Positions 21,947 to 29,742 of a stretch of 64,000 nucleotides of DNA are shown here, one piece after another. The position numbers were made by a program, and so were the translations under genes. This stretch comes from Aurantiacibacter odishensis (GTDB taxonomy: Bacteria; Pseudomonadota; Alphaproteobacteria; Sphingomonadales; Sphingomonadaceae), in the NCBI RefSeq assembly GCF_003605195.1, contig NZ_QYOS01000025.1, positions 620,001 to 684,000 of the forward strand, given 5' to 3'. Below the pieces are notes generated by a model. That model did not search any database, had not been told where the DNA came from, and saw only the letters and a list, made by a program, of their open reading frames with translations. Position 1 is the first letter of the stretch; every line of letters begins with the position of its first letter.

Positions 21947-21960
21947 TTGCGGGAACACCA

Positions 21961-22009
21961 GTGCAAAAAGCTTGCGGCGCGCCAACGATGCACCGCAAGC
22001 CCCTTGCAC
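21961..22009 (+). terminator. Nested stem-loop after hppD (possible terminator)
   Basis: GTGCAA (21961-21966) pairs with TTGCAC (22004-22009), and inside it GCTTGCGG (21970-21977) pairs with CCGCAAGC (21993-22000). There is no T-run after it, so it may stabilise the mRNA end rather than act as an intrinsic terminator. Confidence 0.45.
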
Positions 22010-22062
22010 CTGAAGCCCTTCCGCGCCATCACGCTGGCTGACGAGAGGAGTTTCCCTGTACC

Positions 22063-22608
22063 ATGACCGCGTTTCGCGCCCTTGCTGTTTCTGCCGTTGC
22101 CCTTCCGCTTGCCGCTCTGGCAACACCTGCCGCCGCGCAGGTGGACGATGCCATCGTGCTCAACATCCTGCGCAATTGCGCGGAGATCGACGACCCGACC
22201 GCGCGGCTTGCCTGCTACGACAACAACATCGCCGCTGCAGGCGGACAGGCTCGCAGTTCGGTACCCGGTCAGATGGCCGCCCCAAGCGGCGGACGCGGCG
22301 CGCCTCTCGACACGCGCGGCCCTTCCGGGTTCGGTCGCGAGGATGTTCGCACACCTGATCGGTTCGAAACGCCAGCCGGAGAACTGGACCAGCTACAATC
22401 CCGCGTCAGCGCAGTGACTGAGCGTGAGCCAGGCGTATATGTCATCACTCTCGAAGACGGAGCGCAATGGCAGTTTACAGAATCTGTTTCGCGCACTTAT
22501 CGCGTACCGCGTCGGGGCGACCAGGTTGAGATCGACCGCGCATCGCTCGGCAGCTTCCTGCTGACATTCGACCGCCAGGCATCGGTACGCGTTCGCCGCG
22601 TTCGGTAA
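22063..22608 (+). CDS. Small exported protein of unknown function
   Basis: A 181-residue protein with a clear signal peptide (residues about 1-25, ending TPAAAQ) behind a strong GAGAGGAG ribosome-binding site. After the signal comes a short motif with two Cys, NCAEIDDPTARLACYD. This CxxIxDxxxRLxCYD pattern is shared by many periplasmic proteins, including VasI-type proteins. A Gly/Pro-rich disordered stretch and a beta-rich C-terminal domain (VYVITLEDGAQWQF, VEIDRASLGSFLLTF) follow. I do not recognise a specific function. Confidence 0.7.
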   Translation: MTAFRALAVSAVALPLAALATPAAAQVDDAIVLNILRNCAEIDDPTARLACYDNNIAAAGGQARSSVPGQMAAPSGGRGAPLDTRGPSGFGREDVRTPDRFETPAGELDQLQSRVSAVTEREPGVYVITLEDGAQWQFTESVSRTYRVPRRGDQVEIDRASLGSFLLTFDRQASVRVRRVR

Positions 22609-22654
22609 TACCTTCCGAGCCGCGGCGCTTTTGCCCCTACATTAGACCCACGTG

Positions 22655-23971
22655 TTACGGCGCGCCGTGACCCAGCTCGTCGAACGTGCGTTCGCGCTCT
22701 AGCTGTACGACGGCGTTGCGCCGAACCTTCTCGAAAGTCGCAAAGAACTTTTCCCGTTCCGGCACCGAGAGCGGGGCCATGAGGAATGCACTGCGCTGAC
22801 GGCTCGCTTCCTGGATGATCTCGATCAGGCGCTGCCCCTCCTCCGTCGGAGAAAACAATCCGTGCCGCCTTCCGGGCTTGCCACTGCGTTTCACCAGTTC
22901 GCGCTCGATCAACGCCGTAACGGTTCGCCCGGCCTGGCTGTGATCACGGTCGAGGCGCGAAACGAGCGTATTCCAGTCGATCGGCGCATCCAGCGCGATC
23001 TCGTTCAGCACCCAGCTTTCAAAATTCGATAGGCTTGTCAGCCGCTTGAAGGTCAAAGCTCCACTGCGGCTGAAGTAGGCCGAAAGCGTCATCAATGGCG
23101 CCAGTATGCGGCTGCGTTCGATCACGATCGGACTTTCCGAATTCGGCTCGTAATCGGGGTCCGCCACGAACGGGTTGAGCGATTTCACATCGTTCTGGTT
23201 CAGCGCGCGCTCCTGCTCATAGAGCATCACTGCGCGGTGCAGCAGCTTCTCGATGACGGCGAAGAACAACGCGAGTTCCTCGTCTCCGATGTCGAAAGTG
23301 AGTTCGCGATTGCGCAACTCGGCGAGCCGCAGAAGCCGGTCGGCCAGCGTCGTGCCTTTGCGGGTGAGGCTTACAGGGGCGCGGATCTGGTCCCGCTCCA
23401 CCATCTTGAGCTCCAGCAGACGTTTGACGGAGCGGCTGACCTGCGCCTTGTCGACGCCGACGGAGCCGGAAATATCGGCGGGAACGAGCGGCCCTTGGCT
23501 GCGCAACAGAAAAAGGATCCGCCGGTCGAGTTCGACGAGGTCGATCTCGCGTGCGTAAGAGAGTTCCGCGCTCTCGCGCACCTTGTAGAGGAGTTGCCAG
23601 AGTTCCTGCTGGATAACCGCGCTTTGCTCGCCCTCCCCCGATCGGTGGGTTTCCGCTTCGGGCGCAAGACCGTTCAGGATGATCGACAGGCGCGTTTCGA
23701 ATTCGGGCGGCACCGTCTGGCCCGCGCCGGTCAGACCATCGGCGGCACGCGCGCCGTGCGCGAAAGCCTCCACGATCCGCATGGCCTCGTCGGCCATCGG
23801 GCCAAGCAACTGCTGGAGTTCTTGTGTTGCGGCCTTTTGCTCGCGCGCTTCTGTTCCGTCGGCGTAGACAGAGCGGGCGTGATCGAACAGCAACCTGCGC
23901 CATTCCGGCACCACGATCGCTGTCGCTTCCTCTCTGGCGGCCCCCGTATTCTTCTTGCGGGCTTCGTTCAT
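22655..23971 (-). CDS. Transcriptional regulator with two MarR-type winged-helix domains
   Basis: A 438-residue protein. One winged-helix domain lies at about residues 145-230 (DRRILFLLRSQGPLVPADISG, VDKAQVSRSVKRLLELKMVER, PVSLTRKG). A second lies at about 310-400 (FESWVLNEIALDAPIDWNTLV, QAGRTVTALIERELVKR, LFSPTEEGQRL). Canonical MarR proteins are about 150 residues and dimerise, so two domains in one chain suggest an intramolecular pseudo-dimer. The ATG at 23971 has AGGA upstream. It is divergent from the TonB-dependent receptor gene with 660 bases between, so it may regulate that gene; this is inference. Confidence 0.8.
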   Translation of the reverse strand: MNEARKKNTGAAREEATAIVVPEWRRLLFDHARSVYADGTEAREQKAATQELQQLLGPMADEAMRIVEAFAHGARAADGLTGAGQTVPPEFETRLSIILNGLAPEAETHRSGEGEQSAVIQQELWQLLYKVRESAELSYAREIDLVELDRRILFLLRSQGPLVPADISGSVGVDKAQVSRSVKRLLELKMVERDQIRAPVSLTRKGTTLADRLLRLAELRNRELTFDIGDEELALFFAVIEKLLHRAVMLYEQERALNQNDVKSLNPFVADPDYEPNSESPIVIERSRILAPLMTLSAYFSRSGALTFKRLTSLSNFESWVLNEIALDAPIDWNTLVSRLDRDHSQAGRTVTALIERELVKRSGKPGRRHGLFSPTEEGQRLIEIIQEASRQRSAFLMAPLSVPEREKFFATFEKVRRNAVVQLERERTFDELGHGAP

Positions 23972-24336
23972 TCATCCTGCCTTGTTCGTGGCTGCACCAG
24001 ACCCTTAATAGCCTTGCACGGATTTGAACAGTGACACCGTCACGATGTCCCCACACCCTTCCAGAGCCGCCATAAAATTGCCGCGAAAGACCATTCCGGA
24101 CTCGATCAACGATTTCGGATACTATCAAATTCAAAGGCGATGCAGCAGGGCAACACTTTGTTGCGCGCGAATCCGGAATTAGAGCAAAGGTCGGATTAAA
24201 CCATTCAAACATAACGGTATTATAATTTCACAGAAATGAAAAATTGCCCCCTGTTTCTGGCCTACGCGTTTTAAAATTCCCCGCTCAATCCATCTGCCCA
24301 CACCGCTTGCGATTCCCCGACTAGACACAATCAACA

Positions 24337-24368
24337 AGCCTGAATATGCCAGTGCTTCGGTTCAGGCT
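24337..24368. promoter_or_regulatory. Inverted repeat, candidate operator
   Basis: AGCCTGAA (24337-24344) and TTCAGGCT (24361-24368) are perfectly inverted, with 16 bases between. The centres are 24 bases apart, close to two helical turns, which suits a dimeric or two-domain regulator. It lies in the intergenic region between the tandem-MarR gene and the receptor. Binding is not shown. Confidence 0.4.
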
Positions 24369-24582
24369 GGTTTCAGAGAAATGCCAGTCCGCCGGGGGAG
24401 GAAAATGTATGCACATTGCGCAACACAGCGCTGCGAACGGGTCTTTTCGGCTCCCGCATCTGCGCGCACATTTTCTGCACCCGCAACAATCCATCAAACA
24501 CATTGAACCCGCGATTTCACGCCGGAAAGCGACACGCTCTCCGGTGCGGCCACGGGCAATCTATCGTGGGACGATGACCATC

Positions 24583-24609
24583 GGCAGGGTTGCAGCGTGC
24601 AAGCCTGCC
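24583..24609 (+). promoter_or_regulatory. 5'-leader hairpin just before the TonB receptor ribosome-binding site
   Basis: GGCAGG (24583-24588) pairs with CCTGCC (24604-24609), and TTGCA (24590-24594) pairs with TGCAA (24598-24602) around a GCG loop, with a single G/G mismatch. The hairpin ends about 10 bases before the GAAGGGAG ribosome-binding site, so it could stabilise the mRNA or affect translation. Confidence 0.5.
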
Positions 24610-24631
24610 TTCACTGTGAAGGGAGCACAAA

Positions 24632-27600
24632 GTGAAAACCTTTAATCGTGCGCAGCTATTCCGCGCTGCACTGCTGGCAGGTGGTGCCGGCACAATGGTC
24701 CTGGCCGCTCCGGCCATGGCACAGGATGCAACAGTCGGCGATGACGTGCAGGTGGGTGAGGAAGATTCCGCGCCGACCCAGCGTATCGTTGTTACCGGTT
24801 CGCGCATCGCCACGCAGGACTACAACTCCAACAGCCCGATGGTGACCGTCGACGAAGGCCTGCTCGAGCAGTCCTCCACCGCCGCTATCGAAGCCAACCT
24901 GAACAAGCTGCCGCAGTTCGTTCCGGCGCAGACCCCGACGCAGGGGCAGGACATCCAGCCCACGGCAACGAACACGCCGGGCGCTGCAACGATCTCGCTG
25001 CGCGGTATCGGCACCAACCGTAACCTCGTCCTGATCGACGGTCGCCGCGGTACGCCGGGCAACGCTTCGGGCGTGGTCGATATCTCCACCCTGCCCTCTG
25101 CAGCCATCGAGCGTATCGAAACGATTTCGGGCGGTGCATCGGCAACCTACGGTGCTGACGCCGTTGCCGGTGTGACCAACTTCATCCTCAAGAAGGATTT
25201 CGAAGGTCTCGAACTCGATGCGCAGTTCGGCATTACCGAGGAAGGCGACAACTTCGAATACCAGCTTTCTGGTATCATGGGCACCGACTTCGCCGACGGT
25301 CGCGGCAACATTTCGCTCGCGATGTCGATGAACACCCGCGAAGCCAACTTCCAGCGCGATCGCGAGTGGTACACGGACCTCTATGCCGATCCCAACATCG
25401 GCGGCGGCCAGTTCTTCATTCCGGCGCCGGGCATCAACTTCGGCTTCGGTCCGAACCAGCCCGATTTCGGTACTGTGTTCCCCGACGGTCCCAACGGCAC
25501 GCCCGGTGTGAACGTCTATGTCAATCCGGCAACCGGCCAGGCCTTCACCATCGGCGCAAACGGCACGCCGTCCAACTTCGGTAACGACGCGTTCGACCTG
25601 CCGCTCGATGGACTGCCCTTCAAGCAGACGATCAACGGCGCGATCAGCTCCAACAACACCAGCCTCTATCTCATCCTGCCGCTGACGCGCTACAACGCGT
25701 TCGCCCGCGGCAACTACGAGATCAACGACTGGGTTGGCGTGTTCGGCCAGGCGCTTTTCAGCCACGTCGAGACCTTCACGCGTAACGAGCCTTCGCCGGC
25801 CGTGGGCGGCTGGACCGTCAACATCGACCCGACCGGACTCGATGATGGCGAACTGCCTGCTCAGCTGCAGACCCTGCTCGACAGTCGTCCCGATCCGGAC
25901 GCGCCGTTCCAGCTCCAGTCGCTGCTGTTCGACGATCGTGAGACCTTCACCGACGTCACGACCTACAACCTCACGGCAGGTTTCGAAGGCTATATCCCCG
26001 GCACCAGCTTTGCCTGGGAGACCTTCGTCAGCCACGGCATTTCGTCGACCTATGCCAAGCAGACCGGCGTGAACTCGCTGGCCCGCTTCCAGGAAGTCCT
26101 CGGTGCGCCGAACTTCGGTCGCGGCTTCAGCCAGACCGGCAACCAGGGCCCGCCGAACTTCGGTTTCGGTGCTTCCACCGCCACCTGTACTTCGGGCCTC
26201 AACCTCTTCAACCCGCCGGCTGGTGGCTTCTCCGAGGACTGCCTCGAAGCCATCCGTGCGGACCTGAAGAACCGTTCGGAAGTGACCCAGACAATTGCCG
26301 AGGCGAACATCTCGGGCGGTCTGTTCCAGCTTCCCGCCGGTGAAGTGGGTGTCGCAGTCGGTGCCAGCTACCGCGAAGTCCAGTTCGAGTTCGATAACGA
26401 TACCCTCACCACGCAGGGCCGTTCGTTCCTCGACCAGGCGCAGGGCATCTATCCGAGCGGCAACGTGGATGCGTCTTTCGACGTTCACGAGCTTTACGGC
26501 GAATTGCTCATCCCGCTCCTTTCGGATCTTCCGATGGTACAGCAGCTGAACCTGGAAATCGGTGGCCGTATTTCCGACTATTCGACGACGGGTACGAGCT
26601 ACACCTACAAGATCCTGGGCGACTGGGAAGTGACCGACTGGCTGCGTATCCGCGGTGGCTACAACCGTGCAGAGCGCGCACCGAACATCGGTGAGCTGTT
26701 CCTGCAGGCCTCGCAGACCTTCGGCGGCAACTCGGTGGGCGACCCCTGTTCGCTGGCAAACCCGCTGTCGTTCTCGGCCAACCAGCCGGGCGACGCCTTC
26801 GAAGGCGGCAACGAAAACGGTGCCAAGGTAGAGGCGATCTGCCGCATCCAGATGGAAGCCAGTGGCAACCCGGATGCCGACGAGGAATACTACTCGGGTG
26901 TGCAGAGCAGCGCTACCGGCGGCTTCGCCTTCCCGACCACTGTCGGCAACCCGAACCTGGTGCCGGAAAAGGCCGACACCTGGACCGTTGGTGCAGTGTT
27001 CCAGCCGTACATCGGCGGAGCGATCTCTCGCGCTCGCCTGACGGTGGACTACTACAACATCAGCGTGGAGGATGCGATCGGTCTGCAGACTGTCGGTATC
27101 GCTCTGCGTTCCTGCTACGATCCGCTGCTGAACCCCGCGTTCGGTGGCACGCCGCAGGAAGTCGCCAACTCGCAGTTCTGTCAGCTGGTGCCGCGTAACG
27201 CGACCGGTGCTCTGGGCAACGTCCAGCGTACCTACGTGAACAATGGCGCCTTCGAACTGTCGGGTATCGACGTTGCTCTCGACCTCGCTCTCGAAGCCGG
27301 TCCGGGCACGCTCAACCTGAACGTGCTGGGCAGCTATGCGATCGACTTCAAGTCGACCTCGCTCGATGGCATCCTGGACATGGTCGACTATGTCGGCACG
27401 CTGGGAACTGGTGAGAACGGTCTGAACGGCGGTAACTACGAGTACCGCGTGTTCACGACGCTCGGCTATAACTGGGGCCCAGCTTACGTTGGCGTCCAGT
27501 GGCAGCACCTGCCGTCGATCGAAGACGCGACGGAAGCCCTGATCGGCGCTCCGACGCCGACCACCGGCTATCCGAGCTACAACCTGTTCAACCTGAACGG

Positions 27601-27793
27601 TTCGTACGCGGTCAACGAAACGATCAACCTGCGCTTCGGCGTCGACAACCTGTTCAACAAGCGTCCCCCGCTGGGCAACGTGAACACGGCTGCCGATCCG
27701 TCGCTGGGTCAGCTTTCGGGCGGCAGCTACAACAACCTGTATTACGACACCAACGGTCGTCGTTTCTACTTCGGTGCCAACTTCCGCTTCTAA
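24632..27793 (+). CDS. TonB-dependent outer-membrane receptor
   Basis: A 1053-residue outer-membrane transporter that takes up substrates with TonB-ExbBD energy. It has a signal peptide (ending APAMAQ), a TonB-box-like region (QRIVVTGSRI) and a plug domain (from about residue 60; SLRGIGTNRNLVLIDGRR and SGGASATYGADAVAGVTNFI are typical plug motifs). A large beta-barrel follows, ending GRRFYFGANFRF with the terminal Phe expected for barrel insertion. The start is GTG at 24632 after GAAGGGAG. The substrate is unknown, with no catabolic genes next to it. Its codon use looks like that of a highly expressed gene. Confidence 0.93.
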   Translation: MKTFNRAQLFRAALLAGGAGTMVLAAPAMAQDATVGDDVQVGEEDSAPTQRIVVTGSRIATQDYNSNSPMVTVDEGLLEQSSTAAIEANLNKLPQFVPAQTPTQGQDIQPTATNTPGAATISLRGIGTNRNLVLIDGRRGTPGNASGVVDISTLPSAAIERIETISGGASATYGADAVAGVTNFILKKDFEGLELDAQFGITEEGDNFEYQLSGIMGTDFADGRGNISLAMSMNTREANFQRDREWYTDLYADPNIGGGQFFIPAPGINFGFGPNQPDFGTVFPDGPNGTPGVNVYVNPATGQAFTIGANGTPSNFGNDAFDLPLDGLPFKQTINGAISSNNTSLYLILPLTRYNAFARGNYEINDWVGVFGQALFSHVETFTRNEPSPAVGGWTVNIDPTGLDDGELPAQLQTLLDSRPDPDAPFQLQSLLFDDRETFTDVTTYNLTAGFEGYIPGTSFAWETFVSHGISSTYAKQTGVNSLARFQEVLGAPNFGRGFSQTGNQGPPNFGFGASTATCTSGLNLFNPPAGGFSEDCLEAIRADLKNRSEVTQTIAEANISGGLFQLPAGEVGVAVGASYREVQFEFDNDTLTTQGRSFLDQAQGIYPSGNVDASFDVHELYGELLIPLLSDLPMVQQLNLEIGGRISDYSTTGTSYTYKILGDWEVTDWLRIRGGYNRAERAPNIGELFLQASQTFGGNSVGDPCSLANPLSFSANQPGDAFEGGNENGAKVEAICRIQMEASGNPDADEEYYSGVQSSATGGFAFPTTVGNPNLVPEKADTWTVGAVFQPYIGGAISRARLTVDYYNISVEDAIGLQTVGIALRSCYDPLLNPAFGGTPQEVANSQFCQLVPRNATGALGNVQRTYVNNGAFELSGIDVALDLALEAGPGTLNLNVLGSYAIDFKSTSLDGILDMVDYVGTLGTGENGLNGGNYEYRVFTTLGYNWGPAYVGVQWQHLPSIEDATEALIGAPTPTTGYPSYNLFNLNGSYAVNETINLRFGVDNLFNKRPPLGNVNTAADPSLGQLSGGSYNNLYYDTNGRRFYFGANFRF

Positions 27794-27820
27794 TCGCGGA
27801 TAGATACCGAACAAGGAAGA

Positions 27821-27850
27821 GGGTCTCTCCAGTGTGGAGGGGCCCTTTTT
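27821..27850 (+). terminator. Intrinsic terminator of the TonB receptor gene
   Basis: GGGTCTCTCC (27821-27830) pairs with GGAGGGGCCC (27836-27845), including two G-U pairs, around an AGTGT loop, and is followed by TTTTT and a further T-rich stretch. It lies 28 bases after the receptor stop. Confidence 0.9.
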
Positions 27851-27917
27851 CTTTGATGACAATCAAAGGCAGCGCGCACAAACCAAAGGGCAACACCCCT
27901 TCCGGGATGCTGCCCTT

Positions 27918-27994
27918 TGGTGCGCCCGACAGGATTCGAACCTGTGGCCCCCGGATTAGGAATCCGATGCTCTATCCGACTGAGCTACGGGCGC
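27918..27994 (-). tRNA. tRNA-Arg (anticodon CCT)
   Basis: The 77-base gene on the minus strand begins GCGCCCGTAGCTCAG and ends GGGCGCACCA, with the CCA encoded. The anticodon loop TTCCTAA gives CCT, reading AGG. The T arm has the standard GGTTCGAATCC and the acceptor stem pairs fully. Confidence 0.97.
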
Positions 27995-28032
27995 GCGAAT
28001 CCTCCCCTAATGGGGCGCGGCGATACTGGCAA

Positions 28033-28515
28033 TCAGTTCACGTCGTCAGGCGATGCGACGGGCAGAGGGAGCGGCGCCACCGGGACACCCTCGTCCAGCA
28101 ATTCATTCGCTTCCTGCAAGGTCGCCTCGCCATGGATGGGCGCGTGATCACGCTCGCCGTAATGCATCGCGCGGGACTGTTCGGCAAAGTCCTTGCCTAC
28201 CCAGGTGCTGTTCTGCAGAGCTTTCGCCTGCGCTTTGGCAAGCTTTTCGATGGCTTCAGCCACTTCGGGCGTCATGGGTGTGTTGGAGAGGCCGTTGCCG
28301 TCCTTCTCCGGGCCGTTGCCCTGGCGTGCGTTTACCTGCTGCTGGTTGCCCTTGCGACCCACTGCCGGCGCCATCGGCGCCTTGGTGACGTTCTCGGAGT
28401 CACACGTCGGGCAGGACACCAGTCCGCGCTCCTGCTGCGAAGCGAAATCTTCGGAGGAGCCGAACCAACCCTCAAAACGATGGCCGCGTTCACACAAAAG
28501 GTCGTAAACGATCAT
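28033..28515 (-). CDS. DUF1178 family protein
   Basis: A 160-residue protein with the family's N-terminal pattern MIVYDLLCERGHRFEGWFGSS and a CPTC pair near residue 40. C8, H12 and the CPTC pair could form a zinc site. The middle is low-complexity (Gln/Asn/Gly) and the C-terminus carries conserved helices (KALQNSTWVGKDFAEQ, ARAMHYGERD-like). No biochemical role is known for the family. It overlaps the upstream nitrilase-like gene by 4 bases and belongs to the glutaredoxin-nitrilase-DUF1178 group common in alphaproteobacteria. Confidence 0.9.
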   Translation of the reverse strand: MIVYDLLCERGHRFEGWFGSSEDFASQQERGLVSCPTCDSENVTKAPMAPAVGRKGNQQQVNARQGNGPEKDGNGLSNTPMTPEVAEAIEKLAKAQAKALQNSTWVGKDFAEQSRAMHYGERDHAPIHGEATLQEANELLDEGVPVAPLPLPVASPDDVN

Positions 28516-29339
28516 TGCGCCCCTGATTTAGGGATATCGCGCTTGTTGGCAAGGCTGGGCAACTGCTTGCGCACCTCTGCAATGCGACCGAGGTCGATAT
28601 CGCAGACCTGAAGTCCCGCAGCCTCGCCTCCCATGTCCAGCAAGACGTCTCCCCACGGGCCGACAACGATTGAATGCCCATAGGTTTGGCGACCATCTTC
28701 ATGCCTGCCAACCTGAGCCGCGCCGATCACGAAGGCGCTTGCCTCCACCGCACGCGCGCGTTGCAGGAGGTGCCAATGCGCCTTTCCGGTCGGCACGGTA
28801 AAGGCCGCCGGAATGGAGATCGCGTCGCACTTGTGCCTGCCGAGCTCTTCAAAAAGCGCGGGAAAGCGAATGTCGTAGCAGATGGTTAGGCCAAGACGTC
28901 CGACCGGGGTATCCTCGACGGTGACGACGTTTTCGCCCGGAACATAGGCAGCGGATTCGCGCCAGCTCTCCCCGGTGTCGAGTTCGACGTCGAACATATG
29001 AATCTTGTCGTACCGTGCCTCGATTTCGCCGCTCTTGTCGAACACGATCGTGCGATTTGCCCAGCGCCCGTCTTCGCGCAGAACCGGCAGGCCGAGACAT
29101 GTCCAAACACCTGCCTCGCCGGCGGCCTTGGCAATCCGGTCAACCAGCACGCTTTCGCTTTCCGGCACGATATTGCGCGATGCGCGCTCCCGCTTGCGAT
29201 CGAGCAGGCCGGCCATCTCCGGGGTAAAAAGCATTTCCGCCCCCTCCCCCGCAGCGCGCTTGATAGCCTCGCCGATGGTGGCGGCATTGGCATCGGGATC
29301 GATACCCGAAGTCATCTGCAGAAGAGCGATACGGGGCAT
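28512..29339 (-). CDS. Carbon-nitrogen hydrolase (Nit1/omega-amidase-like)
   Basis: A 275-residue cytosolic amidase of the nitrilase superfamily. The Glu-Lys-Cys catalytic triad is visible as E41 (FTPEMAG), K112 (RYDKIHMFD) and C154 (LTICYDIRFP). The overall sequence resembles the Nit branch, whose best-known members hydrolyse deaminated glutathione. Its place directly after the glutaredoxin gene (9 bases) fits a role in glutathione repair, but substrate assignment is inference. Confidence 0.88.
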   Translation of the reverse strand: MPRIALLQMTSGIDPDANAATIGEAIKRAAGEGAEMLFTPEMAGLLDRKRERASRNIVPESESVLVDRIAKAAGEAGVWTCLGLPVLREDGRWANRTIVFDKSGEIEARYDKIHMFDVELDTGESWRESAAYVPGENVVTVEDTPVGRLGLTICYDIRFPALFEELGRHKCDAISIPAAFTVPTGKAHWHLLQRARAVEASAFVIGAAQVGRHEDGRQTYGHSIVVGPWGDVLLDMGGEAAGLQVCDIDLGRIAEVRKQLPSLANKRDIPKSGAQ

Positions 29340-29348
29340 GATGGCGGC

Positions 29349-29612
29349 TTAGAGACCGAGCATGGCGTCGAGCTTGCCTTCACGTTCCAGCGCGGCCAGA
29401 TCGTCGGACCCGCCGATGGCCTTGTCACCGATGAAAATCTGCGGAACTGTCATGGCATCGGGTTTGCGATCCAGCATTTCCTGGCGCTTGGGACCGCCCA
29501 GCGTGATGTCGTATTCCTCGTAGTTCACGCCCTTCTGATCCAGCAGGCGCTTTGCGCGGTGACAGAAGCCACAGTACATCTTGGTGTAGATTTCGACCTT
29601 GGGTGTGCTCAC
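29349..29612 (-). CDS. grxC: Glutaredoxin 3 (GrxC-type)
   Basis: An 87-residue dithiol glutaredoxin that reduces protein disulfides with glutathione. The active site is YCGFC rather than the common YCPYC, followed by HRAKRLL. The cis-Pro glutathione-binding motif TVPQIFIGDKAIGGSDDL is intact. I place the start at GTG 29612, with GGGGA upstream; a longer frame to 29708 would overlap the divergent heat-shock promoter and adds no homologous sequence. It heads the grxC-nit-DUF1178 operon. Confidence 0.92.
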   Translation of the reverse strand: MSTPKVEIYTKMYCGFCHRAKRLLDQKGVNYEEYDITLGGPKRQEMLDRKPDAMTVPQIFIGDKAIGGSDDLAALEREGKLDAMLGL

Positions 29613-29645
29613 GAAATTCCCCTGCGGAGTGGTGGTGCGCCAGTT

Positions 29646-29674
29646 CTTGAAAGCGTATTTGCGCCTTCCTATCT
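29646..29674 (+). promoter_or_regulatory. Candidate sigma-32 (RpoH) promoter of hsp20
   Basis: CTTGAAA (29646-29652), a 15-base spacer and CCTATCT (29668-29674) fit the heat-shock sigma-factor pattern CTTGAAA-N11-16-CCCATNT. The predicted transcript would start near 29680, exactly where the leader hairpins begin. Confidence 0.65.
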
Positions 29675-29681
29675 CAATCGC

Positions 29682-29736
29682 GCGGATGCCGAAAGCGGGT
29701 CCGCACATAGTGTCAAATTGCTCAGAAGAGGATTTG
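29682..29736 (+). promoter_or_regulatory. ROSE-like RNA thermometer in the hsp20 leader
   Basis: Two hairpins. The first, 29682-29704, pairs GCGGA with TCCGC and CCG with CGG around AAAG. The second, 29714-29736, pairs CAAA with TTTG and TGCTC with GAGGA around AGAA, leaving one bulged T and a central G/G opposition. The second hides the GAGGA ribosome-binding site and contains TTGCT, the conserved anti-Shine-Dalgarno motif of ROSE elements (UUGCU facing AGGA through a G-G pair). Known ROSE elements melt at heat-shock temperature and release translation. Confidence 0.7.
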
Positions 29737-29742
29737 TTTCAA

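Larger units (their letters stand above)
23972..24631. other. 660-base intergenic/leader region between the MarR-type gene and the TonB receptor
   Basis: No convincing gene; a 99-codon frame at 24346-24645 has neither composition nor homology. The first half (24120-24260) is AT-rich compared with the rest of the window and holds a perfect TATAAT at 24221-24226 without a good -35 element. The second half holds an inverted repeat, a repeated ATGCCAGT (24346-24353 and 24381-24388) and a hairpin next to the receptor ribosome-binding site. It probably carries both divergent promoters. Confidence 0.55.

Noticed and set aside
24346-24645. 99-codon plus-strand frame in the receptor leader
   Set aside because: It overlaps the real GTG start of the receptor and its hairpin, and the product has no recognisable features; the region is better read as regulatory.
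24656-27862. 1068-codon open frame on the minus strand across the TonB receptor
   Set aside because: It is antisense to a clear receptor gene; codon pattern of the high-GC + strand keeps the opposite frame open. No domain or ribosome-binding site is recognisable.
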